From contig NC_023751.2 in assembly GCF_000499845.2 (NCBI RefSeq), positions 33,478,309 through 33,542,308 of the forward strand: 64,000 nt of DNA. Reading direction: 5' to 3'. Positions 34,423 to 45,926 of the stretch are shown one piece after another. The position numbers and the translations under genes were made by a program. The notes beneath the pieces were generated by a model that was not told where the DNA came from, searched no databases, and was given only the letters and a program-made list of their open reading frames with translations. Numbering within the stretch: the first letter of the stretch is position 1; every line of letters starts with the position of its first letter. The stretch comes from Phaseolus vulgaris. Its lineage: Eukaryota; Streptophyta; Magnoliopsida; Fabales; Fabaceae.

Positions 34423-37409
34423 TATATTAAATTTTTGAGAAATTATACAATTAAATGTGTTAAAGTTAAAATGAAAACACATAATAAAAATTCATATAAT
34501 CATAGAATAATTAAAATTTTACAATTTCATATTTAGAGGATAAGAATACTATTATTTTTTATGGGATAAAAAAAATCTCTATGACCTTGTTTTGATAAGT
34601 CTATGAAATATAAAACAAATTTAACGAAAAAAAAATGAATAACTTATGAGAACTTTATCTGTCATTTTATACCAAAAAATATAGTAGTCTAATTGTAGTT
34701 TACATGTTGGCTTTATTTTACTAACTTGCATGCATTGGTTTGGATGGTAATGAGTTGGAAGACTGATTCCTCCAAACAGTGTCCAAATGCTGGTAAATGA
34801 GAAAAAAAATACATAATACATGAGGGATGTGATTTTTTTAACTTTTCTTTTTCATTTTTAATTATATAACTTTATTTTTTATTTAATGAAAATAGTTATA
34901 TTATTAATAATGGTATAATTTCGCAATTCAAAGATAACTATTTAACTCCTCAACTCTTATTACTATTATAAAATTATTTACTATTCATTTTTAAAATTTA
35001 TATTATTTAATATAGTAGCAATGCGAAGCTTTACATATGATTCTGGTAATATATTATAAATATTTCGATTTTATTGTACAATATTAATACATATTGTTAA
35101 TTTTTTATAATTTTTTTAAAAAATAAATGTTTATAATTGTTTATAACGTTTTTTTTAATGCATATATAAACTTCAGAAACATATCTTCACCACCAATCTG
35201 GAGTATATCTTTTAATAAAATAAATGTAAATTATTTTCAATCATGGCAATTTTAGCTTGGTATGGAACTTTTTTTTTTCTGAAAACAAAATGTATTACAA
35301 ATATAAACAAAATTGTTAGAAAAGTTATTATCATAAAAAAACATTAAATAGTTTTTTATTAATAACAATCATAGAAAAAATTAACCTGACAATAAAATTC
35401 TAGTAGCGCTACTATAGTGGCTATGACTTATTTTAAGTCAACAAATTATTGAAATTCTTGATGAACCTAATTCTTTATGAAAATAAACATTAAACAATAA
35501 TTTTATTTGAGGATGCATGCATCTTTCTAAAAATAAAGTTTATCCTTATCTTTAATATATTTAAAATTTAAAATTTATTTAAAAAATGTTATAAATTTTG
35601 TTATTGACATTATAGTATATAACTGTCTGATTATATTTCTTAAAATATTATTAACAAGATAATATGATCATATATAATTATAAAACATATTTAATTAAGT
35701 ATAAAGTTTATTATTATACATAAATGCATAAGTATAGAGAATAACAAAATGTAGTTAGTTTAAACACTTATATAAAAAAAATCATCAATAAAATCAACTG
35801 AAATAAAATTAATGGATATTTTTTATCGAGAAGAAGCGTTAATTAGTTAAGGTGAAACAAGTGGAGCTTTGGAAAAGTTGAATTGGATCGTCTGGATAAT
35901 AGTCACCGAACTGTTGAGAAATACTTGACTTGACTGGAAATTTATCTAGAGAAGATTCTTCAAAGTCAGTAGGAACCATAAAAATGTAAGAGTGTGACTA
36001 TATGAGTATCAAATGAGAAGATTAAGTGAGTAGTTTATAAAGAATCAATATGTATTTATAAATTTTTGGATCTAGGTTAAATATTCAAAGATAAGTTTGT
36101 TATTGAGTACCGATCATTTAGTCACTTATAACCAAATTAGTTATCATGTATATATGGATATCCGAGTTGTAGATATACATATCTTGAAAGCGAGTAACAT
36201 CTTTCAATATCTCAAATTGTTGAGAATCCATCCTTAATTTAGTGGGAGACCATGACGAATGAATACTAGTAATTGATCCATTGAGTATACTCAATGATGG
36301 TCATTCCAAAGTATTGGAATTATTCTCTCTTGAAGACTATGAAATCTAACTTTTAAAGTTGAAGATAGTATTTTCAAGGTATCTTGAAAATGTTATAAGC
36401 ATTAATTATCCGTTATCTCCTTGTGAAGAAGTCTTCCTCTCATTCTCTATATAGAGATAACTTGTGAGGAAGAGAAAGGCAAGCAAGGGAAAAGAGCAAC
36501 ATAGAGAGAAATGAGAGAATAGATATTCACCAATGTGAGATTATAAATCCTAGTTAGATACTAGAGAGACTTTGTATTCAATCATTCTTGAGTGAGATTA
36601 AGTGGTATCCTCACATAGTAAGAGAAACAAATATTGTAATCAATAGTAGAGACATTTTCTGGACTAGATTTCGTGGGTTTTTATTTCTCAATTTGAGAAT
36701 GTTTCCTCAGGTTAAAAATTCTTTGTGTCATTATTTTATTTTGCTTTATTTTCTATTCTTTGTTTATTGCTTCCGCATGTACCAATTTTGTAACTACACC
36801 AAAGGGAAGAATTAATTCTAATTTTTTCCCATAGTTACAAATAAAGATATAGTATTTAGATATCTGATTATAAGAAAAAAAATACAATTATTCTCTTCGA
36901 CATTAAGTTTATCAATTTTATTTTAAAAAATCTACAATAAACATTGTCATTAACATCATAATATACAATTATTTAATTATAATTATTACTTTTATTATGT
37001 ATAGGTAATATATTAAAATAAATAAATAATAAAATATAAATATAATCATATTTAATTTAATATATAACCAACACCTATTTCTAAATAAAATAAGAATAAA
37101 GTGTCACTTCTACCTTTTTTCATTATATCAAATTATATATTTTTATTATTAAAAAAATAATATATAATTATAATTTAATTTTTAATTTATTAAATAATTA
37201 AAAAATACAACTATTTATTATTATATTAATTATTTTTTTAATATAAAATAATTTTTTACTTGTATTTATTTGGTTTTCTTGAAAATACAGTAGTTTTCCA
37301 TTTATGAGATATTCATAGTTAGATTTTTCCAATCTTTCCTTATAAAAATATTTGAAAATGTTGTAATTGACTACTTAAAGACATCTACTACAATATCATC
37401 ACAATACCG
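34423..37409. other. A+T-rich stretch without a recognised gene
   Basis: Several short frames were examined (34621-34821 -, 36588-36815 +), with no family signature. The part at about 36200-36790 is less A+T-rich and looks LTR-like (repeated direct pyrimidine/purine blocks), but paired ends and a target duplication were not found. Confidence 0.4.
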
Positions 37410-38520
37410 GCCCATTCACACTTCATTGTTCATTTATCATATCATATATGCCTTCTTCTACCTCACTCCCCACTATTATTTCACACCCCCTCCCCACTCC
37501 TACTTTACGTGCCCAAATCTTCAACTCAAAGCACCTTTGCCAAAAACTTCAATCAAGGTTTAAGATATCTTCCTTCGTACATTTTTCTCATGGTTAGATT
37601 TTCATTATGAAAATTGAGATTTGAATTCATTTAGGATTTAGGGCTGATCTTTCATTAATTTTGTTTCTGATTTTTATTTTTTGAATTTGATTTTGAAATA
37701 TTTTGGTTGATTTATATGGCGATTAATAACATGTGAGTAGCATTTTGAGGATGGTCGAGAAAGTAGTTGATTATGACTAGTTTAGATTGTCAACATCCAA
37801 GAATAAAATAAAATTTATATTAAAAAAGAAAGTTAATTATTTTTTTTAAATAATAATGAAAGATGAGAAAAACAGAAATCCGTGAATAATAAAATTTTAT
37901 GTTTCAAGATATTTAAAAAAAAATTATGTTTACTTTTACTTTTAGTTTTCTTACTTATTTCTTTTTGTTGTAAAAAAATATAATTACATGTCACTAAATA
38001 TGTTTCTCGATCTATCCATGAGCTGAAACTTTTTATCTCTCAAGACAAAAAATTTAAAAAACAAAGATAACAAAAAAAACGTTTTTACTTTTCGTAGCGC
38101 CATTTCACTGTCTGCGCCCTTCTCTTTTCTTATTCTCTTTACTTTTCCACCCGCATTTCACTTTCCGCACTTCCCTCTCCTCTCACTAACTTTATTTTTC
38201 GCACCCCCATTTGTCCGCATCCCTCTCTTCTCTCCTTCATCTTTACTTTTTGTACGCGCATTTCACTCTCCTCACTCCCCCAATCCACACCCTCTTCGCT
38301 TCTCAGGACCCTCAACCCCACATTAACTCTCTCTTTCACATGTTCCTCTCTCTCTTCTCTTCTACAAGAACATAAGATGAGTAATGATACTTTGATATTC
38401 CAATATTTTTCTCTTTCATTCAACTTACAATTTCATTAATTATTATTTTCTTATAATATATTTTTTATATTTTTATTTTTATTATTATAATAGAATATTT
38501 TATTATAAAAAACAATTGTC
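37410..38520. repeat. Segment duplicated at 48.24-49.24 kb, with CGCA/CATTTCACT motifs
   Basis: Sequence from about 37410 to 38520 matches 48270-49240 in order with scattered changes. Near 38090-38300 are repeated motifs of the form CGCATTTCACT(n)CGCAC inside pyrimidine-rich runs (CTCTCTTCTC). A 94-codon minus-strand frame (38139-38423) and a 101-codon + frame in the other copy are composition effects. No gene called. Confidence 0.65.
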
Positions 38521-39136
38521 AAGTAATTTGGCTTAAGCTTAATTTTGGAAGAAAGTAATGCGAAGTAATACCACTTTTCTCATTTAGTTCTCGCATCATT
38601 CTTCTTTTTTTCTTGAAATGAAACACATGAGAAACTGATGATTTATCACAGGCGTTGCAGAATTTTCATATCTACATTTTTACTCCACCTCTGTTGATAA
38701 GTTTCTCCATGTAAGGATGCATTATTTTCTTTATTATTGTTGCTTGCATTGTCCAAATCTTTCCCAATTCCACTACCTGTGAAGTTGAATGTGAATTCTA
38801 GGTTGGGAATAATTAGGGATAAGTTGAATTTGTATGTGATTATTTTAAGTCTTGTCAACCTGGTGGTATTTTATTACTATTACTCTTAGTGGATTGAAAA
38901 ATTGGTCTTGGCATCAGTGTTTGTTTTAGAATTTATAATAAAGTTAAGAGAGGTTAGTCTGAAGCACATACTACCTTACTAAAAGTTACTATGAGCTTTA
39001 TCTTTCAAATGATTTTATTTCACTATGTTCTTGTGCATATTAGATGATGGCTCTTTCTTGTTAATATTTATTTTTTCATTTTACCTGTTGATCTTTTCTG
39101 TCTTGGTTAATGTTGTTATGATATTGCTTCTGTTTT
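38521..39136. other. Intergenic stretch
   Basis: No gene or bounded repeat recognised. Confidence 0.4.
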
Positions 39137-40785
39137 TAAATGTGTTGTGAGTGGTTTCTTTATCTTTGATTTTGTTTTAGTTAACTAGGTAATTCATTTA
39201 GAAGTGTTTGAGTTTGTTTGAAATGATAAGTTATATTTTAATGGATTAAAAAATGTGTTGTGATATATTAAAATATTTTTAGATTTGTTGAATTTGTAAG
39301 GACATTTTAATTGATTAAAAATACGCATTAATTGATTAAAAATACTTAAATAATTCACAATTTGATGATCTCATTGTTTTAATTGATTCAAAAAAATTAA
39401 TTAATTAAAATGACATTTTAATATATTAAAACAATTTAAAATTAATTTTAATTTGTTAAAAACTCATTTTAATGGATTAAAAATTTGGAGTAAGGCATCA
39501 ACTTCTATTTTAATGGATTAAAACATATTTTTAATATATTAAAATTGATAACTTTATATAAGAGTTATCTTAATCAATCTTTAATCAAATCAAATTAATT
39601 TGTAAAAATTTCTTAATAATTTCTAAACATTGAAAGTGGTGTTGATTGTAATAGGGTTTCACAAGTGGTAGTAGAAGATCTTGAGGAATTTATGTAAAAA
39701 TTGAAAATATAATGAATTGATTTATTTAATTAGAGTAATTAGACAATTAGATGTAACTCTTGGGAGTGAACAAGTATAAATATTGACGTTATTTTCTTAT
39801 CATGTATTTTGTATTGATATATTGTTTACTATTTATATTTCCATAAGTAAAATAATCATAAATATTGTATTTCAAATATTTGTAAAACTTATCTTACAAC
39901 TCTTCTTATCAAGGATGAGTTGGAGTCGTCTAATGTGAATGTCAGAACTAAGTGAATAAATTGACTTCTTCGAGAAGAGTTGTCGAGTTTTATGATTCAA
40001 AATCGAATGGTGATCCATATGTAAAAACTCTCTGATGCTCAAGTTAGTAAGAATTATAAAATAATTGAATAAAAATAAATAAATAATAATCACTAGTAAA
40101 AGATACTCCCTAAGATTATATTTAAGCATATAAAATATCTGAAGTTAGCAAAATGTACTACATGAATTTTTTCATGTGAATTAGTTATTTTTCAGTATGA
40201 ACGAGATATATAGTAACTACCGTTGAGATAATTAATATCTATGATTTCATGGTCAATAAATGTTCCATACCTTTCGGTACTAGGTACTACAACAATCTTG
40301 ATTAATTTGATTTAATAAAGTTTAATAATCTTTTATGAAATATTTTGATTGTTTAATTAACCTTCTTCCTTCAACTTAGTCCATATTTCTAACAACAGTA
40401 TGCAGATAACTAAATAACTAAAGAACTACAATTCTAAAATCTAACTGAACGTTGTAATACTAACCTTAAAAAATTAAATATATATAAATGTAAATAACAA
40501 AATAAAAAAAAATAAAAACATAATTTGAAGAAGAGAAGAAAAGGTGCCTTTTTTCACGTGAGTAGTGCATAGTGACATGGACAAAATGGTGGCGATGGCA
40601 GAGAGAGAATGGGAATGAAAAGGGAAGAGCAACTTCAAGCCCAGAAAGAATAGAACCGAAATGATGACACAGTTGGAGGAGGAGTGACACATTTTGCAGC
40701 AAAATTAAGAGATACAATGAGAGTTCCTATTAATAATCGTTCATCTTCATTTGATAATTGTCATAGTTTCCTCGTAGGAAGATAG
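39137..40785. repeat. Segment duplicated at 59.88-61.69 kb
   Basis: Sequence from about 39137 to 40200 and 40670 to 40785 matches 59878-61600 and onward. This copy has about 450 bp (about 40220-40675) that the other lacks. The other copy has a LINE insertion (60881-61404) at the place equivalent to about 40062, so this copy shows the empty site. The A+T-rich content includes repeated ATTTTAATGGATTAAAA-like motifs. No gene recognised; the minus-strand frame 40466-40717 is not supported. Confidence 0.75.
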
Positions 40786-42093
40786 GTCTTTAGGTTTAGG
40801 TTTTGTAAGAAGAAAGAGATAGAGAGAAGGAAGAATTGTAGGGCAAAGATGAGGTCCACATTAGGAAAGTGGCAATGTCGTTGATAGCAAGCACATGAGG
40901 TGCCAACCATTGGGTTTGGGGACCACAAATATACATACACAACACACTATTTTGCTTCCGTTCTCAATGGCTTTGGCTTAAGTACAAACCCCACCTTCCA
41001 TGCAACCCAATTACAAGAAACATGCAGCACAATACAAATATGGCAATTTGTTTCTAAATAAAAAAACACCATCATAATTTAAAAACCCCTTTTCTTTCTT
41101 GTAAGCTCCCAGCGGCCCCACTTCCATCACCTCCTAAAACTCATTCTTCTTAGCCTATTATAGAGGAAAGAAAAGTGACCACTCACCGCTGTAGAATAAT
41201 GCTATAGGAACCTAGAGAAATACCACGTGCCTTCACAAAAAAGAAGCCAGCACAGATACATCTTTTGAAAAGCAGAAAAAGAACAGAGAGAAACGAATAT
41301 CCAGTATCTATTATTCTCTTAAATGATGCTTATGCTGCTTCCAGAATATCATTTACTTCTCTGTATACCAAGTAAAACCGCACTGCTTCCTTCCAAAAAC
41401 TCTTATACTAGAACCTTCGTCATTTCTTCCTACCATTCTGCTTCCTTAAGTCTGCATATACTCACCACAGGGAACACTTTGATTTTCCTGACATCACCTA
41501 CTACTTATGCCCCCATCCAGCCCTCCACCCCCGATAAAAACTAGCAAATTACACCTCCTTATAATAAGATCCTTTGCTTCCCCTCATTCCCTGCAAAAAA
41601 AAAAAACAAACACCAGTTTTGTCGCTTCGTATCCTCAAAGATATGCTGAAGCGTATTGTCCTGCCCTGCAGAACCTCTGTTTTACTCAAAATTTTGGTCC
41701 CTTGTCCATAGTATCCCTTCATCAGCACGACTACAACTCACTGCCATCCTCTAACCTCTCCTAGTTAGCCCCGGTATCGTGTACATGACGTGAAGTTGCC
41801 ACTTCTCAGCAACATCCCCCACCTCAGCAGCTTAGCTTTTTCTTTCGGTTTGGGTGGGTGGGGACTACCAAAGCTTCCATTTAATGCATCAATACCACTA
41901 AAGCCTTCCATTCAAAAAGGGAACCACAACCATCATATGCTGCATCTATATATCTGTGTAAGTATATTTGTGTGTTTTAGAGTGAAAGAACCATCTAAAT
42001 TATAAATAATATTTGACATGGGTTGACACACTTTTGCTCTTGAACTTGGTTGAGGTTTTCTAGTCCAAAGAGATGTGTGAGGATGGATTTAGT
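40786..42093. other. Unassigned stretch upstream of the ALS/PME chimera
   Basis: Less A+T-rich than its surroundings, with a C-rich part at about 41100-41900. Two short overlapping frames (41323-41544 and 41507-41764) have no recognised family. Because it lies directly upstream of the hairpin-forming locus it is a candidate promoter region; CTATATATC near 41950 could serve as a TATA box. That is inference only. Confidence 0.35.
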
Positions 42094-42543
42094 TTTACGT
42101 TACCTCCACTCTCAAATCCGAGCTCAACAATGTGAAGAGTGTGTTTCCTCTTTCTGATGCCATTTTCGCATGTCTCGAGTTGTTGGACTTGTCAGCTGAT
42201 GAACTCAGCTGGTCCATTTCTGCAGTTGAAAGTCCCCAAGGTATCATTTTATCTCAAGGTTCTATAAAACCAAACAAATTCTCCATGATTCTCTCATATA
42301 TAATATCATTTATGTTACTTAGAATAAAGGGTATACGTATGTACATAATATTTGTGGCATGGCAAGGAAGCATAACAGGACTGGGAATCTGAGCTCTGAT
42401 TTGAGCACATGGCTAAGTGCTGTACTTGCGAACACAGACACGTGCATGGAAGGTTTAGAAGGTACAAGTGAGAGTGTGAAGGATTTGATATCAATGAAAT
42501 TAAGGAATCGACATGGTTGCTCCAAAAGCTGGTGAACCAAATT
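42094..42543 (+). pseudogene. Truncated pectin methylesterase fragment
   Basis: Nearly identical to 51160-51600 of the intact PME: the end of exon 1 (from TTACCTCCACTCTCAAATCC to the CCCCAAG|GT donor), intron 1 and the start of exon 2. The acceptor region has CAAGG in place of CAGGG, and one base is lost in exon 2 (GATATCAATG against GATATCCAATG). It begins without the signal peptide and stops abruptly where it is joined to an antisense ALS fragment. It has no catalytic domain. Confidence 0.9.
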
Positions 42544-42893
42544 GTCAACCACCACAGCACCAGGGTTGGCAACAGCAGCACCCATAGCCGCAGGCAATCC
42601 AAAACCCATGGCTCCAAAACCCCTTGACGTCAACCACTGTCTAGGCCTCTTGTACTTGTAGAATTGCGCAGCCCACATCTGATGCTGCCCTACCCCAGTA
42701 GTAATAATAGCATCCCCATTTCTCCATTCATCAAGAACCTCAATTGCGTACTGAGGAGAAATCCCATCATCAAACGTCTTATAGCTCAAAGGAAACTTTT
42801 CTTTCTGCACATTAATCTCTTTTCTCCAAGCTCCAAGATCAAGCTTAACCTTCACCCCATATCCTCCAAAATCCTATTAATTCCCTGCAATGC
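42544..42893 (-). pseudogene. Antisense ALS fragment (left arm of inverted repeat)
   Basis: Read on the minus strand it matches ALS codons from GINRILED to GAVVVD, i.e. the stretch at about 28662-29013 of the split ALS gene. One base is lost near the start (ATGGGGTG for ATGGGGGTG), so the frame is not clean. It joins the PME fragment at TTGT|CAACC with a few shared bases, and joins the sense ALS fragment at a shared GC. It pairs with 42982-43332. Confidence 0.93.
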
Positions 42894-43332
42894 TAAGATG
42901 ATTGTTTACATTGATATTGATTCCGCTGAGCTTGGGAAGATTAAGCAGCCACACGTATCGGTTTGTGGAGATTTGAAGTTGGCATTGCAGGGGATTAATA
43001 GGATTTTGGAGGACATGGAGGTGAAGGGTAAGCTTGATCTTGGAGCTTGGAGAGAAGAGATTAATGTGCAGAAAGAAAAGTTTCCTTTGAGTTATAAGAC
43101 GTTTGATGATGAGATTTCTCCTCAGTACGCAATTGAGGTTCTTGATGAGTTGACAAATGGGGATGCTATTATAACCGCTGGGGTAGGGCAGCATCAGATG
43201 TGGGCTGCGCAATTCTACAAGTACAAGAGGCCTAGACAGTGGTTGACGTCAGGGGGTTTTGGAGCCATGGGTTTTGGATTGCCTGCTGCTATGGGTGCTG
43301 CTGTTGCCAACCCTGGTGCTGTGGTGGTTGAC
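42544..43332. repeat. ALS inverted repeat: about 350-bp arms, 88-nt loop
   Basis: The left arm is 42544-42893 and the right arm is 42982-43332. Arms of 350 and 351 bp differ at roughly a dozen places by eye. A transcript across it would fold into a long, almost continuous double-stranded stem. Confidence 0.93.
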
Positions 43333-43396
43333 ATTGATGGGGATGGGAGTTTCATAATGAATGTTCAGGAATTGGCCCTGTAAGAGTGGAGAATGT
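42894..43396 (+). pseudogene. Sense ALS fragment (loop and right arm of inverted repeat)
   Basis: From 42894 the sense ALS sequence runs from the KIVHIDIDS region (with an extra codon) to the GDGSF...NVQEL region, then a one-base loss (GGCCCTG for GGCCACTG) shifts the frame. Homology stops near 43396. The part 42982-43332 is the complement of 42544-42893. The preceding 88 nt (42894-42981) are ALS sequence without a partner and form the loop. It matches the split ALS gene and the left arm at about 95% or better by eye. It cannot encode an enzyme. Confidence 0.93.
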
Positions 43397-43455
43397 CGTA
43401 AATAATTTAAGAGTTTATCATTCACTTTAGAATTTGGTCATTTTGTTTTTATCTC
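43397..43455. other. PME 3' flank left of the copia insertion
   Basis: The sequence ending TTGTTTTTATCTCATC matches the PME 3' flank near 53090-53110 (TTGTTTTTGTCTCATC). The match continues at 45927 on the other side of the copia element, which shows that the element went into an existing chimera. Confidence 0.6.
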
Positions 43456-43460
43456 ATCAC

Positions 43461-43740
43461 TGTTAGCATTAAACTAAAAGTCTTCAGCCGTCATCAGTTT
43501 TATTTTAGCATCTGAATAGACAATAATTATTATCTTTAATTCTAGTGTTGAAAGTCATTTATACTATGATTTAAATGTAAATTATAGTATAGGTTTTATG
43601 AGAGAGAAGGTAGAATTTGAGAAGTCTATTGTAAGACTATTTAGAGAGATTGTATTCTTATTTGAAAAATAACAGTGAAATAAAATATATATTTTCTGTT
43701 CACAAATATCTTGCTCTGTTTTATTCCCTCAACACCAACA
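43461..43740 (+). repeat. 5' LTR of the 2.46-kb copia element
   Basis: 280 bp. It differs from the 3' LTR at three places near its start (AAACTAAAAGTCTTCAG against AAACTCAAAGCCTTCGG) and at one near position 43650. Confidence 0.93.
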
Positions 43741-43794
43741 ATTGGTATCGGAGCTATTTTCTTGAGGGATCTGTAAGGTTAGTAAAGTGCACCA

Positions 43795-45612
43795 ATGGAA
43801 GGAGGATCAAATTTTTCAGCAATGGCACCACCTGTCTTTGATGGAGACAGTTATCAAATGTGGGCTGTTCGTATGGAGACCTATCTAGAAGCATTGGATT
43901 TATGGGAAGCTGTAGAAGAGGACTATGAAATTCAGTCCCTTCCAGAAAACCCTACGGTGGCACAAATAAAATCACAGAAAGATAAAAAGATGAAGAGATC
44001 AAAGGCAAAAGCATGCCTATTTGCAGCTGTATCTCCTATGGTATTCACAAGGATAATGTCCTTGAAGTCAGCAAAAGAAATCTGGGATTACCTCAAGGCA
44101 GAATATGAAGGTGATGAAAGGATTCGGGGAATGCAAGCCCTGAATCTAATCAGAGAGTTTGAATTGCAGAAAATGAAGGAGTCGGAATCCATAAAAGAGT
44201 ACTCAGACAGACTTCTAACCATTGCCAACAAAGTGAGGTTGCTGGGATCTGTGTTTAAAGATTCAAGAATTGTGGAAAAACTGTTTGTAACAGTTCCAGA
44301 GAGGTTTGAAGCCACCATAACAACCCTGGAGAACACAAAGGACCTATCAAAGATTTCTCTTGCAGAGCTCTTAAATGCTTTACAAGCACAAGAACAAAGG
44401 AGAGCCATGAGACAAGATGGAGCAATAGAAGGAGCCTTACTAGTCAAACATGAAGGTGGCTGGAGAAACAAAGGTAGAAATTATCCTCCTTGTAAGCATT
44501 GCAACAAGTTAGGTCATCCACCGTTTAAGTGTTGGAGAAGACCTGATGCTAAGTGCAACAAGTGCAATCAACTTGGGCATGAAGCAATTATTTGTAGAAA
44601 CCAAAGTGAACAACAAGATGTAGATGCTCAAATTGCAAATGAGGAGGAGGATGTGCTTTTCGTTGCAACTGGTTTTTGCAGCAATATTTCAAGTGCATCT
44701 TGGTTAATTGACAGTGGCTGCACCAACCACATGACACATGACAAGGAACTCTTCAAGGAATTGAGAACTACTGATGTTAAAAGGGTGAGGATTGGAAATG
44801 GTGAACACCTGGCAGTAAAAGGAAAAGGCACAATAGCTATCACAAGCTATAAAAGTATAAAAATCATTACAGATGTTCTTTTTGTGCCAGAGATTGATCA
44901 AAACCTTTTGAGTGTTGGTCAATTGTTGGAAAAAGGCTATAAGGCGATGTTTGAAAATAAACATTGTTTAATCAAAGATGTTGATGGCAGAGATTTGTTT
45001 AAAGTTGAAATGAAGGGAAAAAGTTTGGCTCTCAATCCAATGGAGGAGGAGCACATTGCCTTTAAATCCAAAGAAAATGTCACAGAAATTTATGTACCTG
45101 ACTTGAAGAATAATATTCTCAGTATGGGAAAATTATTGGAGAGTGTTGAAGCAAAATTTGATAACTTGGAAAAAAGATTTACAAAATTGGAAGAAAAATA
45201 TGTTGATATGGAGAAAGACAAGGAAAGTAGAGTCAATCAAGTTGAAGAACTCCATTTGTTGCTTTTGACACAAAAAGAAAAGGTGAATGAATTACAATTC
45301 AAATTAAAAGCCCCTTTTGGTTCATGTGTTTTACTTGAAAATAATGGTTTTGACTTAGGAGAAGACCATAAATGGAATGGTGTTGAGACATCATCTGAAA
45401 GAGAAATATGGTATAATCATTATCTTCGAAGCTCATTGAAGTCAAAGTCTTTCTTAAATCCTTTTAATTCAAAGGGTGAAAGTGGAGAAGATTTTGTTTG
45501 GAAAATTAAAAGTAATTCAATTCAAAATTCTGCACGGATTGATGCAGTGAAGGAAAATATTGGAGGCAGTGTGAGCGATGACAATCAGAAAAGCAACAAT
45601 CTGAATGAATAA
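43795..45612 (+). CDS. Copia gag-protease with unusual coiled-coil tail
   Basis: The 605-codon frame starts with the DUF4219-like gag N-terminus (residues about 7-35, YQMWAVRMETYLEA), then a UBN2-type gag region, then two CX2CX4HX4C knuckles (about residues 233-265) and a protease motif (WLIDSGCTNHM, about residue 305). The expected pol domains are absent. After the post-protease motif VPEIDQNLLSVGQLLEKGYK a second related motif appears (YVPDLKNNILSMGKLLE, about 433), then a heptad-like helix (about 455-500; EKRFTKLEEKYVDMEKDKES), then an acidic/Ser-rich tail. The helix resembles coiled coils of plant NET/KIP1-type actin-binding proteins; that is recall-based and unverified. The whole frame is intact. 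Copy-specific transcription cannot be judged. Confidence 0.85.
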   Translation: MEGGSNFSAMAPPVFDGDSYQMWAVRMETYLEALDLWEAVEEDYEIQSLPENPTVAQIKSQKDKKMKRSKAKACLFAAVSPMVFTRIMSLKSAKEIWDYLKAEYEGDERIRGMQALNLIREFELQKMKESESIKEYSDRLLTIANKVRLLGSVFKDSRIVEKLFVTVPERFEATITTLENTKDLSKISLAELLNALQAQEQRRAMRQDGAIEGALLVKHEGGWRNKGRNYPPCKHCNKLGHPPFKCWRRPDAKCNKCNQLGHEAIICRNQSEQQDVDAQIANEEEDVLFVATGFCSNISSASWLIDSGCTNHMTHDKELFKELRTTDVKRVRIGNGEHLAVKGKGTIAITSYKSIKIITDVLFVPEIDQNLLSVGQLLEKGYKAMFENKHCLIKDVDGRDLFKVEMKGKSLALNPMEEEHIAFKSKENVTEIYVPDLKNNILSMGKLLESVEAKFDNLEKRFTKLEEKYVDMEKDKESRVNQVEELHLLLLTQKEKVNELQFKLKAPFGSCVLLENNGFDLGEDHKWNGVETSSEREIWYNHYLRSSLKSKSFLNPFNSKGESGEDFVWKIKSNSIQNSARIDAVKENIGGSVSDDNQKSNNLNE

Positions 45613-45641
45613 TATGAAAGGTTTGAGTTTAAGGGGGAATT

Positions 45642-45921
45642 TGTTAGCATTAAACTCAAAGCCTTCGGCCGTCATCAGTTTTATTTTAGCATCTGAATAG
45701 ACAATAATTATTATCTTTAATTCTAGTGTTGAAAGTCATTTATACTATGATTTAAATGTAAATTATAGTATAGGTTTTATGAGAGAGAAGGTAGAATTTG
45801 AGAAGTCTATTGTAAGACTATTTAGAGAGATTCTATTCTTATTTGAAAAATAACAGTGAAATAAAATATATATTTTCTGTTCACAAATATCTTGCTCTGT
45901 TTTATTCCCTCAACACCAACA
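45642..45921 (+). repeat. 3' LTR of the 2.46-kb copia element
   Basis: Partner of 43461-43740. Directly preceded by a purine-rich tract and followed by the ATCAC target copy. Confidence 0.93.
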
Positions 45922-45926
45922 ATCAC

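Larger units (their letters stand above)
43461..45921 (+). mobile_element. Non-autonomous Ty1-copia element with near-identical LTRs
   Basis: The 2461-bp element has 280-bp LTRs (43461-43740 and 45642-45921) differing at about four positions by eye, so the insertion is recent. Ends are TGTTAGC and CCAACA. The flanks carry the 5-bp duplication ATCAC (43456-43460 and 45922-45926). The primer-binding site lies just after the 5' LTR (TTGGTATCGGAGC, from 43742), and a purine tract (TTAAGGGGGAA) precedes the 3' LTR. It has one long frame, with gag and protease but no integrase, reverse transcriptase or RNase H. It needs enzymes from another element. Confidence 0.95.

Noticed and set aside
36200..36790. 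Possible LTR-like segment
   Set aside because: No matching ends, target duplication or second copy could be found in the window.
40466..40717. Minus-strand open frame of 83 codons with hydrophobic C-terminus
   Set aside because: No family match, A+T-driven hydrophobic run, and the segment copy at 61.6 kb lacks most of it.
42319..42855. 178-codon minus-strand frame with ALS residues
   Set aside because: It is the antisense arm of the inverted repeat continuing into PME sequence read backwards; a fusion artefact, not a gene.
42664..43383. 239-codon + frame over the inverted repeat
   Set aside because: Its first third reads the antisense arm in a meaningless frame and only the later part is ALS; it lacks the rest of the enzyme.
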